Positions 8,353-18,431 are shown, counted from the first letter of the stretch. The stretch: DNA of 64,000 nucleotides from Pseudomonas moraviensis (GCF_900105805.1 NZ_LT629788.1:5874501-5938500); one strand, 5' to 3'. Numbers and translations: made by a program. Notes: generated by a model from the letters alone, not told the origin.

Positions 8353-9810
8353 ATGAGTGAAGAGATTCTGATCAACATCACGCCGATGGAGTCGCGCGTG
8401 GCGGTGGTCGAAAACGGTGTGCTGCAAGAAGTCCACGTCGAGCGCACGCAGAAACGCGGGATCGTCGGCAACATCTATAAAGGCAAGATCGTCCGTGTTC
8501 TTCCGGGCATGCAGGCGGCATTCGTCGACATCGGTCTGGATCGCGCCGCCTTCATTCACGCCGCTGAAATCTCCCTGCGCGAAGGCCCGGCGGTAGAAAG
8601 CATCAGCTCGCTCGTGCATGAAGGCCAGAGTCTGGTGGTGCAGGTCACCAAGGATCCGATCGGTTCCAAAGGTGCGCGCCTGACCACGCAACTGTCGATC
8701 CCTTCACGCTACCTGGTGTACATGCCGCGCACCGCTCACGTTGGCATTTCCCTGAAGATCGAAGACGAAGCCGAACGCGAGCGCCTCAAGCAGGTGGTGA
8801 GTGATTGCGTGGCCAAAGAAGGCATCAAGGAAGCCGGCGGCTTCATTTTGCGCACCGCCGCTGAAGGCGCAGGCGCTGACGAAATCCTCATGGACATCCG
8901 TTACCTGCGCCGGCTCTGGGACCAGATCAATGAGCAGATCAAGACCATCGCCGCGCCAAGCGTGATCTACGAAGACCTCGGCCTGGCCCTGCGCACCCTG
9001 CGTGATCTGGTCAATCCGAAGATCGAGAAGATCCGCATAGATTCCCGGGAAACCTTCCAGAAAACCACGCAATTCGTCGCCGAACTGATGCCGGAAATCG
9101 CCGATCGTCTGGAGCACTATCCGGGTGAGCGGCCGATCTTCGATCTGTACGGCGTCGAAGACGAAATCCAGCGCGCGCTGGAGCGCAAGGTGCCGCTGAA
9201 GTCTGGCGGCTATCTGGTCATCGATCCGGCGGAAGCCATGACCACCATCGACGTCAACACCGGGGCGTTCGTCGGTCACCGCAACCTCGAAGAAACCATT
9301 TTCAAGACCAATCTCGAAGCGGCCACCGCGATTGCCCGGCAGATGCGCCTGCGCAATCTCGGCGGGATCATCATCATCGACTTCATCGACATGGAAGATG
9401 AAGAGCACCAGCGCCAGGTCCTGCGCACTCTGGAGAAACAGCTGGAGCGCGATCACGCCAAGACCAACATCATCGGTATCACCGAGTTGGGCCTGGTGCA
9501 GATGACCCGCAAGCGCACCCGTGAAAGCCTTGAACAGGTGCTGTGCGAACCATGCAGCAGTTGCCAGGGACGCGGCAAACTGAAAACCGCCGAAACCATC
9601 TGTTACGAGATTTTCCGCGAGATTCTGCGCGAGGCTCGTGCCTATCAGGCCGAGGGTTACCGGGTACTGGCCAACCAGAAAGTGGTCGATCGCCTGCTCG
9701 ACGAAGAGTCCGGTAACGTCGCCGAGCTTGAAGGCTTTATCGGTCGCACCATACGCTTCCAGGTGGAAACCATGTATTCCCAGGAACAATATGACGTGGT
9801 GCTGCTCTGA
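8353..9810 (+). CDS. rng: Ribonuclease G
   Basis: A 485-residue endoribonuclease of the RNase E/G family, processing 16S rRNA 5' ends and some mRNAs. An S1 domain lies at about residues 35-120 (GNIYKGKIVRVLPGMQAAFVDIG), followed by the RNase H-like and DNase I-like catalytic core with the Mg-binding DVNTGAFVG and IIIDFIDM motifs. The zinc-link cysteines are in CEPCSSCQGRG near residue 400. There is no long C-terminal scaffold, so it is RNase G and not RNase E. The start at 8353 (MSEEILINI) is preferred over an open extension from 8326. It follows maf. Confidence 0.96.
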   Translation: MSEEILINITPMESRVAVVENGVLQEVHVERTQKRGIVGNIYKGKIVRVLPGMQAAFVDIGLDRAAFIHAAEISLREGPAVESISSLVHEGQSLVVQVTKDPIGSKGARLTTQLSIPSRYLVYMPRTAHVGISLKIEDEAERERLKQVVSDCVAKEGIKEAGGFILRTAAEGAGADEILMDIRYLRRLWDQINEQIKTIAAPSVIYEDLGLALRTLRDLVNPKIEKIRIDSRETFQKTTQFVAELMPEIADRLEHYPGERPIFDLYGVEDEIQRALERKVPLKSGGYLVIDPAEAMTTIDVNTGAFVGHRNLEETIFKTNLEAATAIARQMRLRNLGGIIIIDFIDMEDEEHQRQVLRTLEKQLERDHAKTNIIGITELGLVQMTRKRTRESLEQVLCEPCSSCQGRGKLKTAETICYEIFREILREARAYQAEGYRVLANQKVVDRLLDEESGNVAELEGFIGRTIRFQVETMYSQEQYDVVLL

Positions 9811-9885
9811 AGCGCTGCAACACCTTTCATTCAACGCGGCTGGCCTCAGCTTTTCGCAGTTTTTTTGCCATGGGAGCCAACTGAC

Positions 9886-12800
9886 ATGGAGCGTCTGACA
9901 CGCATACTGGCCGCACTCACCCGCTGGGGGCTGGGCCTGTGCGCGTTGGTTCTGGTGTTGATGGCGCTATACGTCAGCCTCGGCCGCGAGCTGACGCCAC
10001 TGGTGGCCGAATACCGCGCCGACATCGAAGACAAGGCCAGTGCCGCCCTCGGCATGCCCTTGCAGATCGGTGAGCTGGAAGGCAACTGGAGCGGTTTCGC
10101 GCCGATCCTGCTGGCCCATGACGTGATGGTCGGCGACGGTGCCAACGCACTGCGCCTTGATCGCGTGCGGGTAGTGCCGGATCTGTGGGCCAGTGTGTTG
10201 GCTCGCGAAGTGCGCCTCGCGCATATCGAACTCAATGGTCTGAAGATCAGCCTCAAGGAAGCCGAAGACGGCACCTGGGCGCTGGAAGGCTTGCCGGTGC
10301 AGAAGGATCAACCGTTAGATGCGGCGCAACTGTTCCAGCGCTCGCAGATGATCAGGCAATTGTCGGTGCTCGACAGCCAGGTGACCCTGCAACCACTCGA
10401 TCACCCGCCCATGACGCTCACCTATGTCGGCCTCAATCTGCGCACCGGCGCAAGCCGTCAGCGGCTCGACGCGCGTCTGACCTTGCCCGATGGCCAGCCC
10501 GTTGCGCTGAGCCTGCGCAGCCAGCTTCGTCCCGATCAATGGCAGAACAGCGCCATCGAGGGTTACGCCAGCCTGCCGCAGAGCGACTGGTCGAAGTGGC
10601 TGCCCGAGCGGCTGACCCAGCAATGGAATTTTTCCGAGATCAAGGCCGGCGGCGAACTCTGGGTCGATTGGGCCGAAGGCGCATTGCAGAGCGCCGCGTT
10701 GCGCTTGAATGCGCCGCAAGTGACGGGCGCCTACGCCGAGCGCAAGCCAATCCAGATCAACAATCTGGCGCTCAACGCCTACTACCGCAACAGCGCCGAG
10801 GGCGTGAACGTCACCCTCGATTCACTGGCGATGAGCTTTGGCGAAACCCGCTGGGAATCCCGCGTGCAGATACAGCAGACCCGCGCCAGCGCCAAGGCTG
10901 AAGAGCTCTGGCATTTGCAGGCGGATCGCCTCGATCTGACCCCGATTACGCCGCTGCTCAATGCGCTGGGCCCTTTGCCGCAGAGTCTTGCCACGGTGGT
11001 TGAACGCTTGAAAGTGACCGGCGGCCTGCGCAATGTTCTGATGGATTTCCGTCCGACTGCCACCGACGGCAACAAATTCGGCTTTGCCGCCAACCTCGAC
11101 AACGTCGGTTTTGACGCCTACCACGGCGCTCCGGCGGCGCGAAATGTCAGCGGCAGCCTCAGCGGCAATCTCGACGGCGGCGAGTTGCGCCTCGACAGCA
11201 AGGATTTCGTCCTGCACCTCGATCCGATTTTCGCCAAGCCATGGCAATACCTGCAGGCCAATGCGCGCCTGACCTGGAAACTCGACAAGGATGGCTTCAC
11301 CCTGATCGCGCCGTATCTGAAGGTGTTGGGCGAGGAGGGCAAGATTGCCGGCGACTTCCTCATCCGCCTGCACTTCGACCATAGCCAGGAAGACTACATG
11401 GACCTGCGCGTCGGTCTGGTCGACGGCGACGGTCGCTATACCGCCAAATACCTGCCGGCCGTGTTGAGCCCAGCGCTTGATGAATGGCTGCGCACGGCGA
11501 TCCTCAACGGTGCGGTGGATCAGGGCTTCTTCCAGTATCAGGGTTCGCTGAACAAGAACGCCGGTGAGGCTGACCGCAGCATCAGTCTGTTCTTCAAAGT
11601 GCACGACGCCGAACTGGCCTTTCAGCCGGGGTGGCCACATGTGAGCAAGGTCAGTGGCGATGTGTTCATCGAAGACAGCGGCGTGCGCATCTGGGCCAGC
11701 AAAGGCCAGTTGCTCGACACGCAGGTCAGCGATGTCTTCGTCAATATTCCTCATGTACCGGCCGGACAGAATTCGCATCTGTTGCTTGATGGCGCATTTG
11801 CCGGTGGCCTGGGCGATGGCTTGAAGATCCTCCAGGACGCGCCGATCGGCACTGGCGAGACCTTTGCCGGTTGGGAAGGCGCGGGCGATCTCAACGGCAA
11901 GCTCAAGCTCGATATTCCGCTGGCCAAGGGCGAGCAGCCGAAAATCCTCGTCGACTTCAAAACCGCCAATGCGCGGCTGAAACTGGCCGAGCCGAAGCTG
12001 GAACTGAGCCAGCTCAAGGGCGATTTCCGCTTCGACAGCAACAAAGGCCTCAGCGGTCAGAACATTTCTGCGCGGGCCTTCGACAAACCGGTCACTGCGC
12101 AGATCTTCGCGGATGGCAGCCCCAACCAGATCAAGACTCGGGTGGCGGCGTCGGGGCAGGTCGAAGTCAAAAAGCTTACCGACTGGCTGGGCGTCACCCA
12201 ACCGTTGCCGGTGTCCGGGACCCTGCCTTATCAGTTGCAGCTGAATCTTTCCGGGGCCGACAGCCAGTTGATGGTCAGCTCCAGCCTCAAGGGCGTGGCG
12301 GTGGATCTGCCGGCGCCTTTCGGCATGGCCGCCGATGTCGGGCGGGACACGGTGTTCCGCATGACTCTGCAAGGTCAGGAGCGGCGCTACTGGGTCAACT
12401 ACGACCAATTGGCCAATTTCACCTTCGCCGCGCCACCGAGCAATTTCGCCGATGGCCGTGGCGAGCTGTTTCTCGGCACGGGCGAAGCCGTCCTGCCGGG
12501 CGCCAAAGGCCTGCGGATTCGCGGCGTGCTGTCGGAGCTGGACGTGGCGCCGTGGCAGGATCTGGCCAATAAATACGCCGGGCAGGATCCTGGCGGTAGC
12601 GCCAAGCAACTGCTCAGCAGCGCTGACATCAAGGTCGGCAAACTGACTGCGTTCGGCACCACACTGGATCAGGCCTCGGTGCAGATCAATCGCAAGCCCG
12701 GCGCATGGAATCTCGCTCTCGACAGCCAGCAGGCCAAGGGCAGCGCCAGTCTGCCGGACGCCAAAGGCGTGCCGATCGCGGTGAATCTGCAGTACGTGAA

Positions 12801-13689
12801 ACTGCCGGCGCCGGACCCGGCCGTGCAGGCTGACGAAAACGCGCCGGATCCACTGGCCTCTGTCGACCCGACAAAAATTCCGGCGCTGGATATCACCCTT
12901 AACCAACTGTTCCTCGGTCCCGATCTGGTCGGTGGCTGGTCGCTGAAAGTAAGGCCGACCGCCAAAGGCATCGCCCTGAACAACCTCGACATGGGGCTCA
13001 AAGGCATCCTTCTGCAAGGCAACGGCGGCTGGGAAGGCACGCCGGGTTCGACCAGCAGCTGGTACAAGGGCCGCATTGGCGGCAAGAACCTGGCTGACGT
13101 GCTCAAGGGCTGGGGCTTCGCGCCGAGCGTGACCAGCGAAGAATTCCACATGGACGTCGACGGCCGTTGGCCGGGCTCGCCGGCGTGGCTGGCGACCAAG
13201 CGTTTCTCCGGCACCCTCGACGCCTCGCTGAACAAGGGCCAGTTTGTCGAGGTCGAGGGCGGCGCTCAGGCGTTGCGGGTGTTCGGCCTGCTCAACTTCA
13301 ACTCGATTGGCCGGCGTTTGCGTCTGGATTTCTCCGACCTGTTCGGCAAAGGCTTGAGCTACGACCGGGTCAAGGGTTTGCTGGTGGCGAACAATGGCGT
13401 CTACGTCACCCGTGAGCCGATTCGCCTGACCGGGCCTTCGAGCAACCTCGAGCTGGACGGCACGCTGGATCTGGTTGACGACAAGGTCGATGCGAAATTG
13501 CTGGTGACCTTGCCGGTGACCAACAATCTGCCGATTGCTGCGCTGATCGTCGGCGCACCGGCGGTAGGCGGCGCGCTATTTCTCATCGACAAACTGATCG
13601 GTGACCGCGTGGCGCGCTTCGCCAGCGTCAAGTACACCGTCAAAGGCCCATGGAAAGAGCCGAAAATCACCTTCGACAAGCCTTTTTAA
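9886..13689 (+). CDS. yhdP: YhdP family AsmA-like phospholipid transport protein
   Basis: A 1267-residue giant AsmA-like protein (DUF3971). One N-terminal transmembrane helix (about 10-33) anchors a very long periplasmic part predicted to be repeating beta-groove; the C-terminal AsmA-2 region contains DLFGKGLSYDRVKG and ends KGPWKEPKITFDKPF. YhdP homologues bridge inner and outer membranes and carry phospholipids outward, with TamB and YdbH. Start at 9886 after GGGAG. The position between rng and the nitrilase is the conserved one. The Mla system, moving lipids the other way, is also in this window. Confidence 0.93.
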   Translation: MERLTRILAALTRWGLGLCALVLVLMALYVSLGRELTPLVAEYRADIEDKASAALGMPLQIGELEGNWSGFAPILLAHDVMVGDGANALRLDRVRVVPDLWASVLAREVRLAHIELNGLKISLKEAEDGTWALEGLPVQKDQPLDAAQLFQRSQMIRQLSVLDSQVTLQPLDHPPMTLTYVGLNLRTGASRQRLDARLTLPDGQPVALSLRSQLRPDQWQNSAIEGYASLPQSDWSKWLPERLTQQWNFSEIKAGGELWVDWAEGALQSAALRLNAPQVTGAYAERKPIQINNLALNAYYRNSAEGVNVTLDSLAMSFGETRWESRVQIQQTRASAKAEELWHLQADRLDLTPITPLLNALGPLPQSLATVVERLKVTGGLRNVLMDFRPTATDGNKFGFAANLDNVGFDAYHGAPAARNVSGSLSGNLDGGELRLDSKDFVLHLDPIFAKPWQYLQANARLTWKLDKDGFTLIAPYLKVLGEEGKIAGDFLIRLHFDHSQEDYMDLRVGLVDGDGRYTAKYLPAVLSPALDEWLRTAILNGAVDQGFFQYQGSLNKNAGEADRSISLFFKVHDAELAFQPGWPHVSKVSGDVFIEDSGVRIWASKGQLLDTQVSDVFVNIPHVPAGQNSHLLLDGAFAGGLGDGLKILQDAPIGTGETFAGWEGAGDLNGKLKLDIPLAKGEQPKILVDFKTANARLKLAEPKLELSQLKGDFRFDSNKGLSGQNISARAFDKPVTAQIFADGSPNQIKTRVAASGQVEVKKLTDWLGVTQPLPVSGTLPYQLQLNLSGADSQLMVSSSLKGVAVDLPAPFGMAADVGRDTVFRMTLQGQERRYWVNYDQLANFTFAAPPSNFADGRGELFLGTGEAVLPGAKGLRIRGVLSELDVAPWQDLANKYAGQDPGGSAKQLLSSADIKVGKLTAFGTTLDQASVQINRKPGAWNLALDSQQAKGSASLPDAKGVPIAVNLQYVKLPAPDPAVQADENAPDPLASVDPTKIPALDITLNQLFLGPDLVGGWSLKVRPTAKGIALNNLDMGLKGILLQGNGGWEGTPGSTSSWYKGRIGGKNLADVLKGWGFAPSVTSEEFHMDVDGRWPGSPAWLATKRFSGTLDASLNKGQFVEVEGGAQALRVFGLLNFNSIGRRLRLDFSDLFGKGLSYDRVKGLLVANNGVYVTREPIRLTGPSSNLELDGTLDLVDDKVDAKLLVTLPVTNNLPIAALIVGAPAVGGALFLIDKLIGDRVARFASVKYTVKGPWKEPKITFDKPF

Positions 13690-13707
13690 CTAGCAGACAC
13701 TAGCCCC

Positions 13708-13810
13708 GTAGGAGCTGCCGAAGGCTGCAATCTCTTGATCTTGTTGTTGAAGATCAAGATCAAGATCAAGAGATCGTCCGATCGCGGCCCGAGCCTTCGG
13801 CAGCTCCTAC
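13708..13810. repeat. REP inverted repeat with GATCAA-repeat loop
   Basis: Arms GTAGGAGCTGCCGAAGGCTGC and its inverse enclose a second inverted repeat (TCTCTTGATCTTG / CAAGATCAAGAGA). The inner part holds tandem AAGATC units (about 13747-13770), which could vary in number between strains. It belongs to the same class as 50326-50394 and 62484-62560. Confidence 0.9.
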
Positions 13811-13840
13811 ACAGTTCTGCGTAAATTCCGAGGAGCGGCC

Positions 13841-14701
13841 ATGTCTTTAGCGGTGATTCAAATGGTCAGCCAGAGCGACGTGCTGGCCAACCTGGCCCAG
13901 GCCCGACGCCTGCTTGAACAGGCAGCCGCCGGCGGGGCGAAACTCGCGGTGCTGCCGGAAAACTTCGCCGCCATGGGCCGTCGCGACGTGGCCGATATCG
14001 GCCGCGCCGAGGCTTTGGGCGAAGGGCCGATCCTGCCCTGGTTGAAACAGACCGCCCGCGACCTCACCTTATGGATAGTCGCCGGTACATTGCCGTTGCC
14101 ACCGCTGGGCCAACCCACGGCCAAAGCCAATGCCTGCTCGCTGTTGGTCGATGATCACGGCGAGATCGTCGCGCGTTATGACAAGCTGCATCTGTTCGAT
14201 GTCGATGTCGCCGACAATCGTGGCCGGTATCGTGAATCCGATGACTATGCTTATGGCGGTGGCGTGGTGGTGGCGGATACACCGGTAGGCCGCGTCGGTC
14301 TGAGCGTGTGTTACGACTTGCGCTTCCCAGAGTTGTACAGCGAATTGCGCGCCGCCGGTGCCGAGTTGATTACTGCACCGTCGGCGTTTACTGCCGTGAC
14401 CGGCGCCGCGCATTGGGATGTGCTGATCCGTGCACGGGCCATCGAAACACAATGTTATGTGCTGGCGGCAGCACAGGGCGGCACCCATCCGGGGCCTCGG
14501 GAAACCTTCGGGCATGCGGCGATTGTCGACCCGTGGGGACGCGTGCTGTCCCAGCAGGATCAAGGCGAGGCGGTGTTGCTGGCCGCCCGCGACAGCGATG
14601 AACAAGCGTCCATCCGGGCGCGCATGCCGGTGACGCGTCATCGGCGGTTTTTCTCGCAGGGCGCCCAGCGGCCTGCTTCAGAACACGAATTTAAGGCGTA
14701 A
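13841..14701 (+). CDS. Nitrilase-family amidohydrolase (Nit1-like; probable deaminated-glutathione amidase)
   Basis: A 286-residue C-N hydrolase. The Glu-Lys-Cys triad is visible: E40 in LPENF, K115 in YDKLHLFD and C157 in VCYDLRFPELY. The closest functional group I recognise is Nit1/YbeM, which hydrolyses deaminated glutathione as metabolite repair; the substrate is inferred from family, not shown. It starts after GAGGAG and ends just before tldD, in the conserved order yhdP-nit-tldD. Confidence 0.9.
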   Translation: MSLAVIQMVSQSDVLANLAQARRLLEQAAAGGAKLAVLPENFAAMGRRDVADIGRAEALGEGPILPWLKQTARDLTLWIVAGTLPLPPLGQPTAKANACSLLVDDHGEIVARYDKLHLFDVDVADNRGRYRESDDYAYGGGVVVADTPVGRVGLSVCYDLRFPELYSELRAAGAELITAPSAFTAVTGAAHWDVLIRARAIETQCYVLAAAQGGTHPGPRETFGHAAIVDPWGRVLSQQDQGEAVLLAARDSDEQASIRARMPVTRHRRFFSQGAQRPASEHEFKA

Positions 14702-14705
14702 ACCT

Positions 14706-16148
14706 ATGAGCGAGTTGTTGTCCTCAGTCAGTGATCACCTGTTGGCACCCGGCGGTGTCACGATCGAGAGCCTGCAAGGCGTGCTCGGCGATCTGGCCGG
14801 GCCGGGCATCGATGCCGCCGACCTGTATTTCCAGGGCCAGATCTCCGAGTCGTGGGCGCTGGAAGACGGCATCGTCAAGGAAGGCAGCTTCAACCTCGAC
14901 CAAGGTGTCGGCGTACGTGCGCAGTCCGGTGAAAAAACCGGATTTGCCTACAGCAATGCGATCACCCTCGAAGCCCTCGGCGCCGCGGCCCGTGCCGCAC
15001 GCTCGATCTCCCGCGCCGGGCAGAATGGCACCGTGCAGGCGTTCACCAGCCAGGACGTCGCGCAACTGTATGCACCGGATAACCCGCTGGAAGTGCTCAG
15101 CCGCGCGGAAAAAGTCGAATTGCTCAAACGCATCGACGTCGCCACCCGCGCACTCGATCCACGCATTCAGCAGGTCAGCGTGAGCATGGCCGGCGTCTGG
15201 GAGCGGATTCTGGTTGCCTCCACCGACGGTGGTCTGGCCGCTGATGTGCGCCCATTGGTGCGCTTCAATGTCAGTGTCATCGTTGAACAGAATGGCCGGC
15301 GCGAGCGCGGCGGGCATGGCGGCGGCGGGCGTACCGATTACCGCTACTTCCTCGCCGAAGACCGCGCCATGGGCTATGCCCGCGAAGCACTGCGTCAGGC
15401 ACTGGTCAATCTGGAAGCGATTCCGGCGCCGGCCGGTACCTTGCCGGTGGTGCTCGGTTCCGGCTGGTCCGGCGTGCTGCTGCACGAAGCGGTCGGCCAT
15501 GGTCTGGAAGGCGATTTCAACCGCAAGGGCAGCTCCGCCTACAGCGGGCGCATGGGCGAAATGGTTGCTTCCAAACTCTGCACCATCGTCGATGACGGCA
15601 CCTTGAGCGGCCGTCGCGGTTCACTGAGCGTCGACGACGAAGGCACGCCGACCGAGTGCACCACGCTGATCGAAAACGGCGTGCTCAAGGGCTACATGCA
15701 AGACAAGCTCAACGCGCGGCTGATGGGCGTGGCGCGTACCGGTAACGGTCGCCGCGAATCCTATGCGCATCTGCCGATGCCGCGCATGACCAACACCTAC
15801 ATGCTCGGTGGCGAAAGCGATCCGGCGGAAATCATCGCCTCGGTGAAGAAGGGCATCTATTGCGCCAACCTCGGCGGCGGTCAGGTCGACATCACCAGCG
15901 GCAAGTTCGTGTTCTCCACCAGCGAGGCGTATCTGATCGAGGACGGCAAGATCACCGCGCCGGTCAAAGGCGCGACGTTGATCGGCAACGGCCCAGAGGC
16001 GATGAGCCGGGTGTCGATGGTCGGTAACGATCTGGCGCTGGACAGCGGTGTGGGCACGTGCGGCAAGGATGGGCAGTCGGTGCCGGTGGGTGTCGGCCAG
16101 CCAACGCTGAAAATCGATGCGATCACCGTGGGTGGCACGGGCGCATAA
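14706..16148 (+). CDS. tldD: Metalloprotease TldD
   Basis: A 480-residue TldD, catalytic half of the TldD/TldE (PmbA) heterodimer that degrades unfolded peptides and, in some bacteria, matures microcin B17 and processes CcdA. The zinc motif HEAVGH is at residues 260-265 (H260, E261, H265). Partner pmbA lies about 700 nt downstream, separated by darP on the other strand. It follows the nitrilase gene by 4 nt, so the two are probably co-transcribed. Confidence 0.97.
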   Translation: MSELLSSVSDHLLAPGGVTIESLQGVLGDLAGPGIDAADLYFQGQISESWALEDGIVKEGSFNLDQGVGVRAQSGEKTGFAYSNAITLEALGAAARAARSISRAGQNGTVQAFTSQDVAQLYAPDNPLEVLSRAEKVELLKRIDVATRALDPRIQQVSVSMAGVWERILVASTDGGLAADVRPLVRFNVSVIVEQNGRRERGGHGGGGRTDYRYFLAEDRAMGYAREALRQALVNLEAIPAPAGTLPVVLGSGWSGVLLHEAVGHGLEGDFNRKGSSAYSGRMGEMVASKLCTIVDDGTLSGRRGSLSVDDEGTPTECTTLIENGVLKGYMQDKLNARLMGVARTGNGRRESYAHLPMPRMTNTYMLGGESDPAEIIASVKKGIYCANLGGGQVDITSGKFVFSTSEAYLIEDGKITAPVKGATLIGNGPEAMSRVSMVGNDLALDSGVGTCGKDGQSVPVGVGQPTLKIDAITVGGTGA

Positions 16149-16199
16149 GAACGGTGGGGCTTTCGGGTGGCGCGCAGGACGGCCACCCGGTGGCGATGA

Positions 16200-16724
16200 T
16201 CAACGCAGGCCGCGTTGAGTCTCGTCCAGCTCCCGAATGTATTTGAAGATCTTGCGGCTCGAAGCTGGGGGTTTGTTTTGCGCAACCTCATGCTGGGCCT
16301 GACGGATCAGGGAACGCAATTGCTGGCGATCGGCGTCCGGGTACTCGACGACGAATTTCTCCAGCACGGCGTCATCGCCCGCGATCAGGCGGTCACGCCA
16401 GCGTTCCAGATTATGGAAACGCTCGTTGTACTGGCGAGTGGAGGCATCGAGTTGATCGAGCAGAATCAGAATCGCGTCAGTGTCCTGATCGCGCATCAGT
16501 TTGCCGATGAACTGCAAATGCCGTTTACGCGCGATGTTCGCGGTGTGCTTGGGCGCATCGGCCAGTGCCCGGCGCAGAGCGTCGGTCAAGGGCAGTTTGG
16601 CGACCAGATCAGGCTTGAGTGTGGTCAGGCGCTCGCCGAGGTCAACCAGCGCATGCAGCTCGCGTTTGACCTGAGATTTGCTTTTTTCTCCCGTATCGAG
16701 GGAGTCGTCGTAAGAATCAACCAT
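16200..16724 (-). CDS. darP: Ribosome maturation protein DarP (YjgA, DUF615)
   Basis: A 174-residue, highly charged alpha-helical protein that binds the 50S precursor and helps peptidyl-transferase-centre maturation. Family features are KSKSQVKRELHALVDLGE at the N-terminus, ARKRHLQFIGKLMR in the middle and SSRKIFKYIREL at the end. The start at 16724 fits the family; an open frame continues upstream to 18200, but that part is antisense to pmbA and is rejected. The gene is convergent with tldD and divergent from pmbA. Confidence 0.94.
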   Translation of the reverse strand: MVDSYDDSLDTGEKSKSQVKRELHALVDLGERLTTLKPDLVAKLPLTDALRRALADAPKHTANIARKRHLQFIGKLMRDQDTDAILILLDQLDASTRQYNERFHNLERWRDRLIAGDDAVLEKFVVEYPDADRQQLRSLIRQAQHEVAQNKPPASSRKIFKYIRELDETQRGLR

Positions 16725-16832
16725 GGTGGCAGTCCGCAAAGAAACGCCGCCATGATAACCAGTCGGGGGCCGCTTGTCCGGCCCGGTCGCTCGATGACCC
16801 CAGCCGAAAGCAGAATTTGAGTGGAGATGAGC

Positions 16833-18179
16833 ATGAGTGCAGTTCAAAGCGTCGGCCCGCAGGCATTGCCGGCACTGCAAGAACAGGTCGAGCAGATCAT
16901 CGCCGAAGCCAAGCGCCAGGGCGCCAGCGCCTGTGAAGTCGCGGTGTCGCTGGAGCAGGGCCTGTCGACCTCGGTGCGTCAGCGCGAGGTCGAAACCGTT
17001 GAGTTCAATCGTGATCAGGGTTTTGGCATCACCCTGTACGTTGGCCAGCGCAAAGGCTCGGCCAGCACCTCGGCCACTGGCCCTGAGGCGATCCGTGAAA
17101 CGGTCGCAGCTGCGCTGGCCATCGCCAGACACACTTCCGAAGATGAAGCCTCGGGCCTCGCCGATGCGGCACTGATGGCCAGGGATGTGCAGGATTTCGA
17201 CCTGTTCCACGAGTGGGACATCACCCCGGAGCAAGCCATCGAGAAGGCTCTGCTCTGCGAGGCTGCGGCTTTCGACGCCGATGCGCGGATCAAGAACGCC
17301 GACGGCACCACCCTCAGCACCCATCAGGGTTGCCGCGTTTACGGCAACAGCCACGGTTTTATCGGCGGTTACGCGTCGACCCGGCACAGCCTGAGTTGCG
17401 TGATGATCGCTGAAGCCGACGGCCAGATGCAGCGTGATTACTGGTACGACGTCAATCGCCAGGGCAGCCTGCTCGCCGATCCGGTGAGCATCGGCCAGCG
17501 TGCCGCGCAGCGGGCGGCCAGCCGTCTGGGCGCGCGTCCGGTGCCGACCTGCGAAGTGCCGGTGCTGTTTTCCGCGGAGCTGGCGGGCGGCCTGTTCGGC
17601 AGTTTCCTCTCGGCAGTGTCCGGTGGCAGCCTGTATCGCAAATCGTCGTTTCTCGAAGGCACGCTGGGGCAGAAGCTGTTCCCGGAATGGCTGACCATCG
17701 ATGAGCGTCCGCATCTGATGCGCGCGATGGGCAGTGCGTCCTACGACGGTGACGGCCTGGCGACTTACGCTAAACCGTTCGTCGAGAAGGGCGAGTTGGT
17801 CTCGTACATCCTCGGTACGTACTCCGGGCGCAAACTGGGCATGCCAAGCACCGCCAACGCGGGCGGTGTGCACAATCTTTTCGTCACCTATGGCGATGAG
17901 GATCAGGCAGCGCTGTTGAAACGCATGGGCCGAGGACTGCTGGTTACCGAGTTGATGGGCCATGGCTTGAACATGGTCACTGGCGACTACTCGCGCGGGG
18001 CGGCGGGTTTCTGGGTGGAGAACGGGGAGATCCAGTTCGCCGTGCAGGAAGTGACCATCGCCGGCAACATGCGCGACATGTTCAAGCAGATTGTTGCGGT
18101 GGGTAACGACCTGGAGCTGCGCAGCAACATCCGCACCGGTTCGGTATTGATCGAGCGGATGACCGTCGCCGGCAGCTAA
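16833..18179 (+). CDS. pmbA: Metalloprotease subunit PmbA (TldE)
   Basis: A 448-residue PmbA/TldE, the non-catalytic partner of TldD; it shares the fold but lacks HExxxH (the equivalent region reads ELMGHGLNMVTGDYS). The start at 16833 has GGAG 6 nt upstream; in-frame ATGs at 16821 and 16827 are less well placed. A strong terminator follows. Confidence 0.96.
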   Translation: MSAVQSVGPQALPALQEQVEQIIAEAKRQGASACEVAVSLEQGLSTSVRQREVETVEFNRDQGFGITLYVGQRKGSASTSATGPEAIRETVAAALAIARHTSEDEASGLADAALMARDVQDFDLFHEWDITPEQAIEKALLCEAAAFDADARIKNADGTTLSTHQGCRVYGNSHGFIGGYASTRHSLSCVMIAEADGQMQRDYWYDVNRQGSLLADPVSIGQRAAQRAASRLGARPVPTCEVPVLFSAELAGGLFGSFLSAVSGGSLYRKSSFLEGTLGQKLFPEWLTIDERPHLMRAMGSASYDGDGLATYAKPFVEKGELVSYILGTYSGRKLGMPSTANAGGVHNLFVTYGDEDQAALLKRMGRGLLVTELMGHGLNMVTGDYSRGAAGFWVENGEIQFAVQEVTIAGNMRDMFKQIVAVGNDLELRSNIRTGSVLIERMTVAGS

Positions 18180-18197
18180 ACCGCGATTCCGCCCATT

Positions 18198-18239
18198 CAA
18201 AAAGGCGCGCCATCCGTTCTGGATGGCGCGCCTTTTTTA
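18198..18239. terminator. Rho-independent terminator after pmbA
   Basis: A 12-bp perfect stem (GGCGCGCCATCC / GGATGGCGCGCC) with a 5-nt loop is followed by a T run. A-rich sequence on the other flank would also allow termination from the right. Confidence 0.93.
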
Positions 18240-18260
18240 TTCGCTTCGCCACAAATTCCT

Positions 18261-18348
18261 TGTGGGAGCGAGCCTGCTCGCGAAAGCGGTGGACCGGATA
18301 ATACATCCCAACCGGGCAGAAGCATTCGCGAGCAGGCCCGCTCCCACA
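18261..18348. repeat. REP/BIME inverted repeat
   Basis: Inverted copies of a GTGGGAGCGAGCCTGCTCGCG unit sit between the pmbA terminator and the Fur-type site. Same class as 51629-51715 and 55085-55171. Confidence 0.9.
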
Positions 18349-18380
18349 AATGGGCAGCGCAAACTCGATCGCTTGTGTTG

Positions 18381-18407
18381 GTTCTCATTATCATCTAATA
18401 ATGAATC
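18381..18407. promoter_or_regulatory. Candidate Fur box upstream of fagA-fumC-orfX-sodA
   Basis: An AT-rich block TCTCATTATCATCTAATAAT (from 18383) in a GC-rich surround, with overlapping NATWAT-like hexamers typical of Fur sites, lies about 25-50 nt before fagA. The P. aeruginosa fagA operon is Fur-repressed, so iron starvation should induce these genes. Match judged by eye. Confidence 0.75.
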
Positions 18408-18431
18408 TCATCTCCGAAAGAGTTCCGGATC

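Noticed and set aside
10822..13149. A 775-codon frame antisense to yhdP
   Set aside because: Same reason; no signal peptide, motif or ribosome site, and yhdP is well supported.
16725..18200. N-terminal extension of darP across pmbA
   Set aside because: The extension is antisense to pmbA and absent from the DUF615 family; a normal start exists at 16724.
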